DNA of 64,000 nucleotides from Plasmodium brasilianum (GCF_023973825.1 NC_090122.1:1926130-1990129), one strand, 5' to 3'. Shown: positions 1 to 11,452, counted from the first letter of the stretch. The notes: a model not told the origin generated them from the sequence alone. Numbers and translations: made by a program.

Positions 1-1152
1 GCATCATTTTTGTATCTTTACATAATAATATATACGTATATACAAGTTAGCAGTAGCATTTTTTATACAAATTGGCCTCAGTGCCATTTAAAATGTGAAC
101 ATACAATAAGAAATTTTAAACTTTTTTAATAGGTTTATATGAGATACTTACATATATATATAATATATATGTATAGATAAATGTATACATACAATTGTAA
201 TATGCATCAGTCAGGCATTTCCATTTGTATCAGGGGTGAGGGAAAAATATAGAAATTGTAATTTGTAAATTGTACGAAACACCAAATGAACTGGTTATTA
301 AAATATATTCGAATAGGCAATTTTTACTTTCATGTAAGCATAATTATTAATCTTAGAATAATGAGCAATTGTATAATTGTGCAAAAATGTAATGTTACAA
401 AAGAAAATAATTGCAAATGTTTTTAGCCAATTTTTTTTTGCTTCATTTTTTGTTTCTTCTATAGTGGAGACAGATATTGTTTTTTTTTTTTTTTTTACTA
501 TTAAATGTTATGTTCAAATGAAAAAAACAACAAAAAAAAAAAAAAAATAAGGGATAACACAAGAATAAATTTAAAGAACAGGCTGTTTAATTATGTTTGT
601 TGAAATGTTACACAATTATATTTTTTCTTAATAATAAAGATCATAAGATAATTAAATGTTAACTTCGTCCATTTTTAATTCTTTTTTTTTTCTTATTTGT
701 TCATATTATTATGTTTTTCTAGCAAGCTACCCTTCAAAATAGAAGATTAAAAAAAGTTTTCATTTTGATTTATGTATTTTTGCTTATTTATTTTTATATT
801 TTGCAGTTCTTTCACGTAAAACTAAGGAAATATTTCAAGAAAAAAGAAAAGAAAAACACAGTATTATCATAGCGGTTACTTAATGTATATATTTTAACTC
901 CTTTTTTTTTTAATAAAAATATTACGTGGTATAAATAACAAAAGCATTTTTACCTTAAAAATATCTATCTTAAAAAAACTAGGTAAATGGGCGTAAATAT
1001 GCTTACATATATAAATATATTTAAATTTTGTCATATAAATGTATATAAATATATGGATCCAAAGGGGCACGTAAAAGTCATATAAATATAATATAATATT
1101 ATATATCTATCTATATATATATATATATGTATATATATAATTTTTACTTTGT
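1..1152. other. AT-rich spacer downstream of eL28
   Basis: No coding region is supported here. The stretch holds poly(T)/poly(A) runs (about 478-496 and 528-547) and (TA)n tracts around 1085-1135. It would carry the 3' untranslated region of the minus-strand eL28 gene that ends at 1153. An exon of a neighbouring gene outside the window cannot be excluded, but I see no protein-like segment. Confidence 0.6.
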
Positions 1153-1919
1153 TCACTTGTTTGCTTTATTACTGCAGTTGTATAATTTAGACATACGCTT
1201 GTATTTTTTCAATAATCTCTTTTTACTTTTATTTTTTTCTAGTTTTCCATTATCTTCAATTAATTTTTCAGCTTTTTTAAAATTCCTTGCTTTGTATTCC
1301 TTGCTTGTAACAACACTTCAAAAAGTAAAAAAATATGGGAAAAGAAATATATATATATTAGGAATATAAAAATTAATATGTACATATAAATTAGGTTTTA
1401 CAGAATGTTTATATTTCTGAACTGTTCATTTTTCTGAAGAGTTCATACTTCTGAATAGTTCACGTTTCTTAACACATTCACATTAATAATTACATTTACA
1501 GCTATGAACAGTACATTATGCATTATGATATTTTTCTTTTGCATTCGTACTTTTTTTCTGTGGATTTAACACATAAAACTACTTTTCCTTTCTTAAATCT
1601 AAGATTCATACCATCGTTCTTTACTAGGCCTAAGAAAAAAAAAAAAAAAAAAAAAAGGAAAATAAAACATATATATATATATGTATATATAAATAAATGG
1701 AATGTTTGCCTATATTAAAACTGCGTGTACGTAAGTAATATACATAATTTTTATACCACTACTGGATGGTGTGTTTTTACAACTAATGTTATGAGGGTCA
1801 CACAGGAAATACCCTTTTTTTCCGCTTTTTATTTTTTTAAGAAAGCAATTGTTCCTTTTGGTCAGTTCCCATACAAGTGCTTTACTAAGATTTGACTTTT
1901 GTTCAGGTGGGCAGTTCAT
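1153..1919 (-). CDS. RPL28: 60S ribosomal protein L28 (eL28), 3 exons
   Basis: Structural protein of the large cytosolic ribosomal subunit. It is split into three exons on the minus strand: 1757-1919, 1551-1629 and 1153-1315. Splice phases agree (1, then 2) and every junction is GT-AG. The spliced product is 134 residues, close to the eL28 family length. Family features are LVWELTKRNNCFLKK near the N-terminus (compare the vertebrate LQWMVVRNCSSFLIKRN pattern), a short SSSGLVKNDG segment spanning the first junction where animal L28 has NGLIHRK, and a Lys/Arg-rich helical C-terminus. An in-frame stop lies just upstream of the ATG at 1919. Exon boundaries were found by eye from protein continuity. 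Identity is good, and the second junction (GT at 1550) is the least certain. Confidence 0.82.
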
Positions 1920-2263
1920 TGTTAATTTCTAATAAATATAAGAACTGTATTTAAAATAACGTTAGTTAATTCGGCCAAAGAAAAAAAAAAAATTATGCAA
2001 ATATATAAATATATATATATTACTTTTCCTGCTTTAGAAGTTTTTAAATCGAAGTGGCGGAAAAATAAGAAAAATGAATTCTGGGAAGTACTAATAATGA
2101 AACATTACACAAAACAGTAAAAAAGTTTTTAAAATAAATTTATAAATATTTTTTAAATAAAAAAAATAAAAAAAAAAGGGAAAAAAACTGTACATAGTTT
2201 ATTTTATTTTTCAGATAACATATGAGTGAATGATAAATATATAACATATGTTTATACATACAT

Positions 2264-2296
<33 letters not shown>

Positions 2297-3871
2297 TCAC
2301 GTGTAAGCATTGTGAAAATGAGGAGTCGTTATTTCTTACATATTAGCTCTTTTTTTTCAGACTTCTTTGTTCTTTCTTGTTCCTCTTTTTTTAAAAGCTT
2401 TTAGTTATAAACATAAAATATAAATGAGCTTTATTATTTAACAGTAAAAATTAACAAAATTCAACTTTTTCGCATTTTATTTTTTAAAAAGTATAACTGT
2501 TATTCGACTTCGAATTATGGAAATGTATACATATGTTCATACAAGTATGTACATGTATGTATATTCTTATGAACGTATAATTTTAAGTATATAACTGTAA
2601 TCACTTATATCACTTAAAAGGAGTATACGAACAAAGAATATCAGATTGAACAGATTGTAATGTTGGAGTAATGGCACTCTAATTACATTTCGATTTAAAA
2701 ATGAAAAAATAAAAATTAAATAAAAATAAAAAAAAACATGAAAATATTTGGTATTATATATTTTAAGGAGGAATTTTAAATGAACATAAGAGTATAGAAA
2801 TATTTTTTCCACCTTAAAAGAGCTAGAAGGAGGGACAATAACTGTTTTTACCGTATATCATACATGTTACACGTATACCGATTTTATTTTACTATGTATT
2901 TGTTTATATACGGAAAAAATGCAAAATAGGGAAACAAATGTACGATATTCAACTATATTCACATGTGCACTAGACTTGGGTTATTATACGTTGTTCGTTG
3001 TTTATTGTCCCTTTTTAAACATTTTTATATATTTTTATGTATTTTTACATATTTTTGTGTATATCTATATATTTCTTTGTATTTATATATTTTTATGTAT
3101 TTTTACATATTTTTGTGTATATCTATATATTTCTTTGTATTTATATATTTTTATGTATTTTTACATATTTTTGTGTATATCTATATATTTCTTTGTATTT
3201 ATATATTTTTATGTATTTTTACATATTTTTGTGTATATCTATATATTTCTTTGTATTTATATATTTTTATGTATATTTACATATTTTTGTGTATATCTAT
3301 ATATTTCTTTGTATTTATATATTTTTATGTATTTTTACACATTTTTTTGTGTATCTATATATTTATTTGTATATATATATTTTCATTTGTATTCATTTAT
3401 TATTTTTTTTTATTGTTTTTTTTCTCCCATATCACGGAGCAGATCTTTTAACCTGTTAATAAAATATGCTTAATAATTTATATGTCATTATTTAGTCTAT
3501 TAACATGTTTAATTAAGACAAATATTGATAATATGTACACAGAACATTTATTATTCGAATGTGTAAAAACTGGTAGCTTATTTTAAGCCCATGAAAAGGC
3601 AATGGTATTTTAAAGTAGTTTTCTTAATTATTATTCTTAATATATTTATATGTTCATGCGCTAAGAATAATTTTACGTATGATAAAAAAAAAAAAAAGAA
3701 AAAATGCAAAAAAGAATGGAAAAAAAATAAGAAATGACGTAATGAAAAAATGAAAAAAGAAAAGAAATAGCGTCAGTTTAAATTAAATTACATGTAAAAT
3801 AATATACCACAATTCATGAAACTATTAATATATAAATTAAATATAATTATGTAAACATTTTATCTGTACAA
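1920..3871. other. Spacer between eL28 and eL33
   Basis: This is the upstream region of eL28 and the downstream region of eL33, both on the minus strand. It has a (TA)n tract near 2275-2295, several poly(A) runs, and the 58-bp tandem array listed separately. I see no protein-like segment outside the array. Confidence 0.6.
3022..3385. repeat. 58-bp tandem repeat array, about 6 copies
   Basis: The unit carries the landmarks TTTTTATGTATTTTTACAT and ATCTATATATTTCTTTG. It recurs with a 58-bp period: the same landmark moves two bases left on each 60-base line. Because 58 is not a multiple of three and the unit has no stop on the plus strand, all three plus frames stay open across the array. This gives three overlapping Phe/Tyr/Ile-rich reading frames that are not genes. 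The last copies diverge. Confidence 0.9.
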
Positions 3872-4939
3872 TTAAATATTTGATGGGTACATGAGTATTC
3901 TAACTCTATCTCCAAATGCCTTGGGAGGGATATGGGTTTTGAACCTTGCTCGTATTACCCCACTGTTTCCATGCGTTCTACAAACTTTTCCCCATATGCA
4001 CTACAAATATAATAAAAAAAAAAAAAGAAAAAAAAAGAGTAAAATTAGTATACATATATATATATTACTTTCGCATGTAGTTTGACTCGTGAGTTTATTT
4101 TGTTTGTTTTTTTTTAATTTTATTTTATTTAATATTTTTTTTCATTCTTACTTTAATTTTCACTCCATTGTGATGTTTGTTCGTCCTATACACATACGCG
4201 ATACGCTTTCCCACGTAGAATTGTGCATCCTTTTTTGTATGAACATTTCGTATGGATACTAAAGTGAAATTGGGGTGTTGGTTCCTTTGTGACCTAATAT
4301 GGTTAACAAAAAAAAAAAAAAAAAAAAATTGCGCATATAATGTATGTACGGTAGTGTATTGATAAATAATTTCACTTTCGCTTTCTTTTGATATGTTTTC
4401 TTTTTGTTCTTCCTCCTCTTTTTCCTTTTTATCGTCTTTTAATTCATAAAACTAGTTATATCATAATTTCTTTTATGAAACTTTATTTTTGAAATAATGG
4501 CTTCTACGTTTAATTAACTGTTGTTAATATGTCCTACACATTGCGCATGTTCAGATCTTTTGAGGAGCAATGCAAAAGCCTGTGCTTTCATAATAAAAAT
4601 GAGAGGACAGCTTTTTCCGATTAACTTAATATACACTTGTTTGAACGCTAGAATGCCATGTTTTTGAAAAGGGTTTTTTGTCATTTTCCCCCTATTTTTT
4701 TGTCCTTTTTTCTCTATTTTTTTGTCCTTTTTTCTCTATTTTTTTGTCAATTTTTTTTAATTTTCCTTCCTTTCGCATTACCTTTTATATCCTAAGATAA
4801 CTCCCTTTTCATATAATCGAACTGCCTGGAGTTTTTTTTTAGGAGTGTTCTTCTTCCTTATTGCTTTTTTCACTACTTTTTTAGCTACTTTTTTTTTCTT
4901 TTGAATTGCATTCTGTTTTTTATTCTTTCCTTTATCCAT
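3872..4939 (-). CDS. RPL35A: 60S ribosomal protein L35ae (eL33), 3 exons
   Basis: Large-subunit ribosomal protein of the eL33 (L35Ae) family, three exons on the minus strand: 4782-4939, 4152-4293 and 3872-4000. Phases fit (AG joined to G, then phase 0), introns are GT-AG, and the product is 142 residues. A Lys-rich N-terminal extension ([13 protein letters not shown]...) precedes the family core. Core motifs are [14 protein letters not shown], then [12 protein letters not shown] in exon 2, then [19 protein letters not shown] and a terminal MYPSNI in exon 3, all hallmarks of eL33. Intron 1 is 488 bp and contains a stretch (about 4480-4670) of less biased composition than its surroundings. The gene lies in tandem with eL28 on the same strand. 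Confidence 0.95.
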
Positions 4940-5984
4940 CTTGTCAATATCAGAGTAAAGTGTTATGTGTTATATTTGTAAGCGTACGTAAATTTAGTTT
5001 CTGTGCAAGATTAATTAAAAAGTTATATGCGTATAAGTATATATACATATAAATGTACGTACGTATGTATATAAATGTACGTACGTATGTATATAAATTT
5101 ACGTACGTATGTATATACATATGTATTTTTTTTTAGCGTTCCCAAGCTTTGCGAAAGCTCTTCGAATAATTTACCTTAACTGCTAATTTAGGATTAATCC
5201 AGTTGGAATTTTGAATAACTTTAAAAGAAACTAGAGGCGATATATATAATGACAGCACTTATAATAAATGGTACCATATATATACATATATTTTTATTGA
5301 ATAGTATTAATTTTATGCATGTACATATTTTTGTATACATACATATGTATATATATATATATATATTAAACTTTCGAACTTCATCAAATAACTTAAGGCC
5401 GATAAGTACAATATTCTCTTTAATTTAAGCAGTTTTACTAAACTAGTACGTTAATTTTTTTTTTTTTTCATTTTTTGGGTAGAACCGGCTTAACACTATT
5501 TTTTTTACATAAAAGAGAAACAGTAATCTCACAACGAAGAATAATTTTTTTTTTTTTACTGCTGTGGTACTTACGATGTGAAATTAAGCTATATCTTTTC
5601 TTCTCTACATATTATTATGTAAGAGAGCAATAAAAAGATAATTTTTTTTGCTTTTTACATATATTTTTCACATAAGGCACTGCATGGTATACTGTAATAA
5701 AAGGGCGTTCGATACATTACCCCGTGTACGTATGTATGCGTAGATGTTTGAATAGGAATATAAGTAAGTGTATATAAGCATATATATATATATATTTTTT
5801 TTTTTTTTGTATAGGTGCGTACACTTTAACCTCCTGCGCACATAAAGGCGCTTAAAACATTGTTTCTACTTGTTACGATATAAGTAATGTTTATTATTTC
5901 ATTATGTTATAATGCAATATGATATAATTTTATTTGTATATTTTGCAGTATAATTCTTTTTATATTTTTTTATATATAAAAAAT

Positions 5985-6168
5985 ATTTACATTTTATATT
6001 TACAAATTTTATATTTACATATTTTACATTTACATATTTTATATTTACATATTTTACATTTGCATATTTTACATTTGCATATTTTACATTTGCATATTTT
6101 ATATTTGCATATTTTACATTTGCATATTTTACATTTGCATATTTTATATTTACATTTTTTGTATATAT
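5985..6168. repeat. 15-bp tandem repeat (CATATTTTACATTTG type)
   Basis: About twelve imperfect copies, alternating CATATTTTACATTTG and CATATTTTATATTTA. The 15-bp period keeps one frame open on the plus strand (His/Leu/Ile repeats), which is not taken as coding. Confidence 0.85.
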
Positions 6169-6369
6169 TTATTTAAAAAAAAAAATGTATTTTTCCAAAT
6201 ACTGAAATTGTTGAGGGTTTAGCTGATGAGTTGACATTTCCACTGCATACGCTTCTACATTTTATAAATGAACTTGGATTGTAGGTTTGAGAAAAATATA
6301 TAAAACATATGGAGCTATGTTCCGTTGAAGATTTTTTCCAAAAAAAATATAAATTTAAGAAAGAGTAAA

Positions 6370-6500
6370 AAACGGAAAAAAGGAAAAACAAAAAGGAAAA
6401 AAAAAAAAGGAAAAAAAAAGGAAAAACAAAAAGGAAAAACAAAAAGGAAAAACAAAAAGGAAAAACAAAAAGGAAAAACAAAAAGGAAAAACAAAAAAGT
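6370..6500. repeat. 13-bp A-rich tandem repeat (GGAAAAACAAAAA)
   Basis: GGAAAAACAAAAA is repeated with a 13-bp period after a less regular AAGG-rich start. Both strands stay open through it (Lys-rich one way, Phe-rich the other), a composition effect. Confidence 0.85.
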
Positions 6501-7126
6501 ATTATAACTGTTTTGGAAAACGTAAAAATATTCAAGAAAAACTTATTTTATATAATCATTTCATTTAAAAAAAGTACATGTGTACTAAATTAAAAATAAA
6601 TTTAAATTTTCCATATTTTTTTATGAGTTCTTCGATACATTTTTGGTGTAAAAATTGTTTTCCTTTTAAAAGAATGTTTGTATGAGTTATTTTTAATATG
6701 CCATGATGAGATAAAAAAGGGGAAAAAATAAAAAATAAAAAAATACAAAAACACACCAAAAAATACATCAAAAAATGTGTTATATGGTATGCTATACAGT
6801 AAGTTATGCAGTATGTTATGCCATATGGTAAAAAAACAAAGAAATGGGGTGCACCAATTTAATAATACGCATGTACAGTTCCATCGTGTAACCGTGTGTA
6901 AACATATGAACAATAGAAAGATCAGAGGTCGCATGTAATAAACTGATTCGTGTCAGCAAAATGCGAAACATTCACTGGATTACATGATGTGATAATAATA
7001 ATTACAGAGGGATGCATAAAAACGACGATGTAATAATAATGAATATAAAATGAAGGTTAAAGCACTTCCCAAATGATACACAAAATGGAGTTCTAAACTG
7101 TACACACAGATTTATAAATGTACATT

Positions 7127-7196
7127 TATATGTGTATATATGTGTATATATGTGTATATATGTGTATATATGTGTATATATGTGTATATATGTATA
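7127..7196. repeat. 12-bp tandem repeat (TGTGTATATATG)
   Basis: About five to six near-perfect copies immediately downstream of the ankyrin-methyltransferase stop codon, so probably within its 3' untranslated region. Confidence 0.85.
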
Positions 7197-7222
7197 TGTA
7201 TATACATCGGATGAATCCCATA

Positions 7223-9232
7223 TCACAACCGCTCGCACCTCATCATGATAAATTCATGAGAGTCTTCAAACTCCGTAAATTTGGCTTCGAATAAATTTTG
7301 GTTCAAGTTAAGAAAGGGGTTAGTAAAATAAGAATTAGGAGGTGTAAAAAAATTAAGTTTAAAATTATTATTTTGTAATTCGTCTAAAAATGACTTAATG
7401 CCATCTCTATTTTTTTTACATACATAGAAAAATATTCCTTGTTTTTTTAAAGTTTTATTTAATAAATAAACAAGTGATGGTACCATCGTCTTATCATATA
7501 TTAAATCACTGCCAATAATAAAGTCATACATTAGAATTTTATTATTTTCTCTAACATATGTATCTTCATTAGTCCAGTCTATATTACAAACTTTTATCTT
7601 GCTTTTCCAGTTTGGGTCAACTTCATTAAGTAGAGGAGCATTTATATCTACATTGTATGAAATGTTACGTAGCGTAAAGTCGTTAACATCGCTAATAAGT
7701 AATTTGTTGGGACTGCTACTGTCAATACTGGCGTTTCTATCAGCGCTTATGCTAGAACTGTCAGTGTTGGCTTTGCTATATACGCCGCGAACATTCTTAA
7801 GGCCCGCATAGATGAACAACGAAATGCTTACTAATCCACAGCCTGCTCCAACTTCTAAAATGTTTTTATTAGCAAACAAATTATTTTCTTCATATAAGTC
7901 ATATAACCATTTGCTTGTTATAATAGAGCATTCCCATATGTTAATGCCTGTAATATCACTACTGGCAATAGGGCTATTTAATAAATCTCCATAATAATTA
8001 AGTCCTATTTCTCTTATCTTTATTATAATATTCTTGTTATTAAGTTTTATTTTTTCGTTGATTTGTAATTCGTATATATATTCCTGAACAATTTTTGCCT
8101 CCTCATGTTTTGTTGTAAATCCGTTATATAATATACTATTTTTAATCTCCTTTTCCATTACTTTTGTTTTGTTTATACCGTATGTAGATACACACACATT
8201 AGATAATGTGTTATCCTTTCCATTCATTCGTTTGTACAAATATTCATCGTCGTTACTATCATGTATCTGCGTTTGATTATCCTCGAATAATGATGTACTA
8301 ATTGATGATTCATTTTTTGTATAATTTAAATTATCTGTTTCTCTCTTTTCATTTTTATTCATACAAGAATCAACCTCTTCCTTCAGGTCGTAACTCTGTG
8401 GGTTATCTAGAACGCTAGATATGGGATGATTCAAAATTAGTTGTAATATATTTTCATCCTGCGCATTAAAGGCTTCTGATAATATATGTTTGTCGAAGGC
8501 ATTTTTTGTCAATAAATCTATCTTATTCCTCTCTTTGTATAAACAGAGTTGTTCTCTCTGTTGTTCACTGTACCATTCCGCTGCTCCCACGTCGACGCCT
8601 ACTCCTGATTCTGCTCCTGCATCTATTCCTACTTCTTTCCCTTTTTGAGTGTTCGTGCCATTCCTTTCATTAAAAATGCTGCTAAACACGTTTAAGGAGT
8701 GTATTTTCTTTTTAGTTTCCACATTTAGCCTATAATTTTCCTTCAAAATGCGATGATTTATTAAATGCTTGTTCATCAGATTTTCATAAAATTCATTCTT
8801 TCTTTTTTCAGTGGATAAATATTTATCTTTATTTAAGTAGTAGTCAAAAAGTAGTAACTCCTGTACTGCTGCATAATGTTTATTTTGAATTGCCCACAGT
8901 AAAGGGCTATTCCCGCTATTATTGTATTCATTGTAGTTACTTCCACATTCATATAGCAAAAACTTTATCATATCAATATTATTATTTGCACATGCAAAAT
9001 GGACAAGGGTGTTGTTACTTTCGTCCTTTATGTTATTAATCGAATTTATATTTTCATTCTGCAAAATATTCTTTATTTCATCTATGTCGTTCGTTCTAAC
9101 GCAGTAAAGCAGGTCTTCCGCTATGTTTACAGGAACGTTCAACGCTCCTTTTTGCGACTCGTATTGTGGATCTTTACCTATTACCCCTTTCATCTTGTTC
9201 ACTTCTTTTTCACATTCAACGACAACACCCAT
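7223..9232 (-). CDS. Ankyrin-repeat / METTL21-like lysine methyltransferase fusion
   Basis: Uninterrupted 669-codon gene. The N-terminal part (about residues 39-135) reads as ankyrin repeats: DEIKNILQ, then NTLVHFACANNNIDMIKFLL, then SPLLWAIQNKHYAAVQELLL. A further repeat-like segment lies near 240-275 (DENILQLILNHP). The C-terminal third is a seven-beta-strand SAM-dependent methyltransferase. NIWECSIITSKWLYDL is followed by motif I LEVGAGCGLVSI (about residue 456), and later the family 16 (METTL21/22/23-type) signature position reads GSDLIYD (about residue 575), close to the usual (D/E)xxY/F motif. A Ser-rich low-complexity insert (about 490-505) follows motif I. These enzymes methylate lysines on proteins such as chaperones and elongation factors; the substrate here is unknown. 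The ankyrin part presumably recruits it. The start at 9232 gives the longest frame. Confidence 0.88.
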   Translation of the reverse strand: MGVVVECEKEVNKMKGVIGKDPQYESQKGALNVPVNIAEDLLYCVRTNDIDEIKNILQNENINSINNIKDESNNTLVHFACANNNIDMIKFLLYECGSNYNEYNNSGNSPLLWAIQNKHYAAVQELLLFDYYLNKDKYLSTEKRKNEFYENLMNKHLINHRILKENYRLNVETKKKIHSLNVFSSIFNERNGTNTQKGKEVGIDAGAESGVGVDVGAAEWYSEQQREQLCLYKERNKIDLLTKNAFDKHILSEAFNAQDENILQLILNHPISSVLDNPQSYDLKEEVDSCMNKNEKRETDNLNYTKNESSISTSLFEDNQTQIHDSNDDEYLYKRMNGKDNTLSNVCVSTYGINKTKVMEKEIKNSILYNGFTTKHEEAKIVQEYIYELQINEKIKLNNKNIIIKIREIGLNYYGDLLNSPIASSDITGINIWECSIITSKWLYDLYEENNLFANKNILEVGAGCGLVSISLFIYAGLKNVRGVYSKANTDSSSISADRNASIDSSSPNKLLISDVNDFTLRNISYNVDINAPLLNEVDPNWKSKIKVCNIDWTNEDTYVRENNKILMYDFIIGSDLIYDKTMVPSLVYLLNKTLKKQGIFFYVCKKNRDGIKSFLDELQNNNFKLNFFTPPNSYFTNPFLNLNQNLFEAKFTEFEDSHEFIMMRCERL

Positions 9233-9346
9233 TGGAAAAAAATATTTAGCAAAAAGAAGTATATACGCCTAGCGTTGTTATTAGATCTATGTTTTATTTA
9301 TTTTTTTTTTTTTTACTTACATGGAAATAAGCTTAAAAAAGTATTT

Positions 9347-9377
<31 letters not shown>

Positions 9378-10627
9378 GTATATATACATATAAGCTGATT
9401 AGAAAATGTTGACTTTTACCTTCCCTTTTTACGTAATTGCAATTAATTATGAGGTTTACGGACTAAACAAATTTTTTTTTTTTTTTTAATTAAGTACGTA
9501 ATTTACGTACAACTGTATGATTTAAAAGTTTCAAAAATAAAGCGTTTATAAACTTACTTAAAAAGTTTGCTCATTTGTTTGGATATACATGTAAAGAACA
9601 TACTCATTTTACAGTCACGTCGTTTTTATTATGAGACAACAAAAAATTAGAACACTATTATTTAATTAAGCAAATTTGTTAACTTGAGCACTACATTACT
9701 ATAATGAAAAAGTAAAACCTAAATATTAGGAAAAGAGAAAAAAAAAGAAAGGGAAATGGAAAGGGAAGGGGAAATAGAACGGGAAATGGAAAGGGAAATG
9801 GAAAGGGAAATGGAAAGGGAAATGGAAAGGGAAATGGAAAGATGAGAAGAGAAAAGAAAATTAGTTTATGCGGCGGAACAGCGCCATTTTTTTTTTTTAT
9901 TTTCGTGCAGCATTTTAACTTATGCTCCGCAAAGTTTTATATGAAGGGAAGGGAAATAATGGCTACGATAAAAATAGATCGAGCTATAGTTTTTTGTAAA
10001 AAAAATAAAAAGGCACAAAGAAAAAGGTATGAAAAAAATGATGAAAATAGGGAATACCCGCGTTGATGGGCATGGGCATGCACGAATATATACGGATGTA
10101 TTTAAAGAAAAAAAAAAAAAAAGGGGCAAGAAATAGTTGGCAGCGTAGATATATAAAAAATACAGGCACAAGTTTAAAAAAATGAGCAAAAAATGGCCTA
10201 AACAGGTTGGGATAAATAAACAAAAAAAATATATTTAAATGAGTAATGGAACAAAAAAAAAAAAATAAAATAATAAAATAAAATAAAATAAAATAAAAAA
10301 AAATAAAATAAAATAAAATAAAATAAAAGTAATAGTAGTAGCGTTTGTAGTAAATAATAGTAATGCTTACGCGCTCCCCTAGAATATCTTGTGTTATAAA
10401 TTTAATTGTTTATTAAAAAATTAAATTGGGCGCCTATATGTGTGTTCCAATATACATGTTACTTCTTCTTGAGATTTAATGAAAATTAAGGAAGGGAAGT
10501 AAAATTAACACTGCAAAAAATATTTTGTTATTTTTCCATTTTTCCGTTGTACTGTTCTGCTGTTTTGCCATTTAACTTTTTTCCGTATTATCATTTTTTT
10601 AATTTTTTGTGTAACAGTTGGAAAGAA
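9233..10627. other. Divergent spacer between methyltransferase and CX9C genes
   Basis: It lies upstream of both a minus-strand and a plus-strand gene. It contains long A and T runs (about 9350-9375, 9470-9488), a 12-bp GGGAAATGGAAA array (about 9755-9842) and an AAAAT pentanucleotide array (about 10253-10328). A 74-codon frame at 9842-10066 begins inside the array and shows no family resemblance. Confidence 0.6.
9755..9842. repeat. 12-bp purine tandem repeat (GGGAAATGGAAA)
   Basis: About seven copies of an all-purine-plus-T unit. It gives a strong strand asymmetry (G/A on plus) upstream of the twin CX9C gene. Confidence 0.85.
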
Positions 10628-11452
10628 ATGAGAAAGAAAATTTTCCCATTTTTAAAATTCCAAACAAGCAGCTGTGAGGAAAAGGAAAACATGAACAACC
10701 CCCCCTGTCCTTTTGAAGGACCGAATGGAAATAATAACGATGCAGTTTTGGACATAATAAAAAAGATACCCATAAATCCTTTTATCGATAGTAATGAAAA
10801 TTTAAATAAATATAAATATGGTGTGGAAAAGAAAGGTATCGAAAGATATACAGGTATACAAGTATATGAAGAAGAAGATGAAAAAGACCATAAAAAGAAA
10901 CAGCCATTTGATTATCCATTTCCAGTTAGTAAACATGTTATATTTGAAAAAAATAAAGTAAATAAATCAGATGACCGTATAAATATAAATTATAGTAATA
11001 TATCCACTGACCTATATCCAGAAGAGGGATATAAAACCCCCAATAGAAAAAAGCATTTCTCATCAGAATGGGAAATATTATTAGCACATAATCATGGATT
11101 ATATAATTTTAAAAGTACGGATAATAATGTTATAGTAAATAAAGATATGTATGCTTTAAATACAGAAAATGATATTAGAAATAAATTAAATTTATATATA
11201 GAAAGAATAAATGTAGATAATCCAAATGATGCTTGTAAATATTTAGCAATAGAAGAATATAAATGTTTATTAACTCATTCATTTCATATGAACCCAGATA
11301 TCAGTAATCAAAAATGCGTCAAATGGTTTAATGAATATATGCAATGTAAATGGGATGAACATAAACTAAATTATGGTTATAATTATATTGAAAATAGGAG
11401 ACACAAAAAGTCCAAAGCGTACATTGCGGCGCCGGATTATCAGTACTCTTAA
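10628..11452 (+). CDS. Twin CX9C protein, probably mitochondrial
   Basis: Single-exon frame of 274 residues from the ATG at 10628. The frame is open further upstream, but that part is Phe/Tyr-rich and follows a splice-acceptor-like CAG. An alternative ATG at 10691 cannot be excluded. The C-terminal domain has Cys203-X9-Cys213 and Cys230-X9-Cys240, the coiled-coil-helix-coiled-coil-helix pattern of proteins oxidised in the mitochondrial intermembrane space, often respiratory-complex subunits or assembly factors. A helix CKYLAIEEYKC is followed by CVKWFNEYMQC, typical of NDUFB/COX-assembly type CHCH proteins. The N-terminal 150 residues are acidic/basic mixed and not recognised. Malaria parasites lack classical complex I, so a role in complex III, IV or ATP synthase is more likely. 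That is inference. No close family name is assigned. Confidence 0.8.
   Translation: MRKKIFPFLKFQTSSCEEKENMNNPPCPFEGPNGNNNDAVLDIIKKIPINPFIDSNENLNKYKYGVEKKGIERYTGIQVYEEEDEKDHKKKQPFDYPFPVSKHVIFEKNKVNKSDDRININYSNISTDLYPEEGYKTPNRKKHFSSEWEILLAHNHGLYNFKSTDNNVIVNKDMYALNTENDIRNKLNLYIERINVDNPNDACKYLAIEEYKCLLTHSFHMNPDISNQKCVKWFNEYMQCKWDEHKLNYGYNYIENRRHKKSKAYIAAPDYQYS

Larger units (their letters stand above)
4940..7222. other. Spacer upstream of eL33, with microsatellites
   Basis: No gene is supported. It contains three copies of a 22-bp GTACGTACGTATGTATATAAAT-type unit (about 5050-5115), (TA)n tracts at 5340-5365 and 5785-5795, and the 15-, 13- and 12-bp arrays listed separately. The stretch 6180-6350 is less repetitive but shows no open frame with coding character. 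Short frames at 6565-6934 are interrupted and Phe-rich. Confidence 0.6.

Noticed and set aside
6181..6300. Possible box C/D snoRNA (CTGA and TGATGA words near 6201 and 6224)
   Set aside because: The boxes are in the wrong order and too close, the base before TGATGA is C rather than a purine, and there are no terminal pairing ends.
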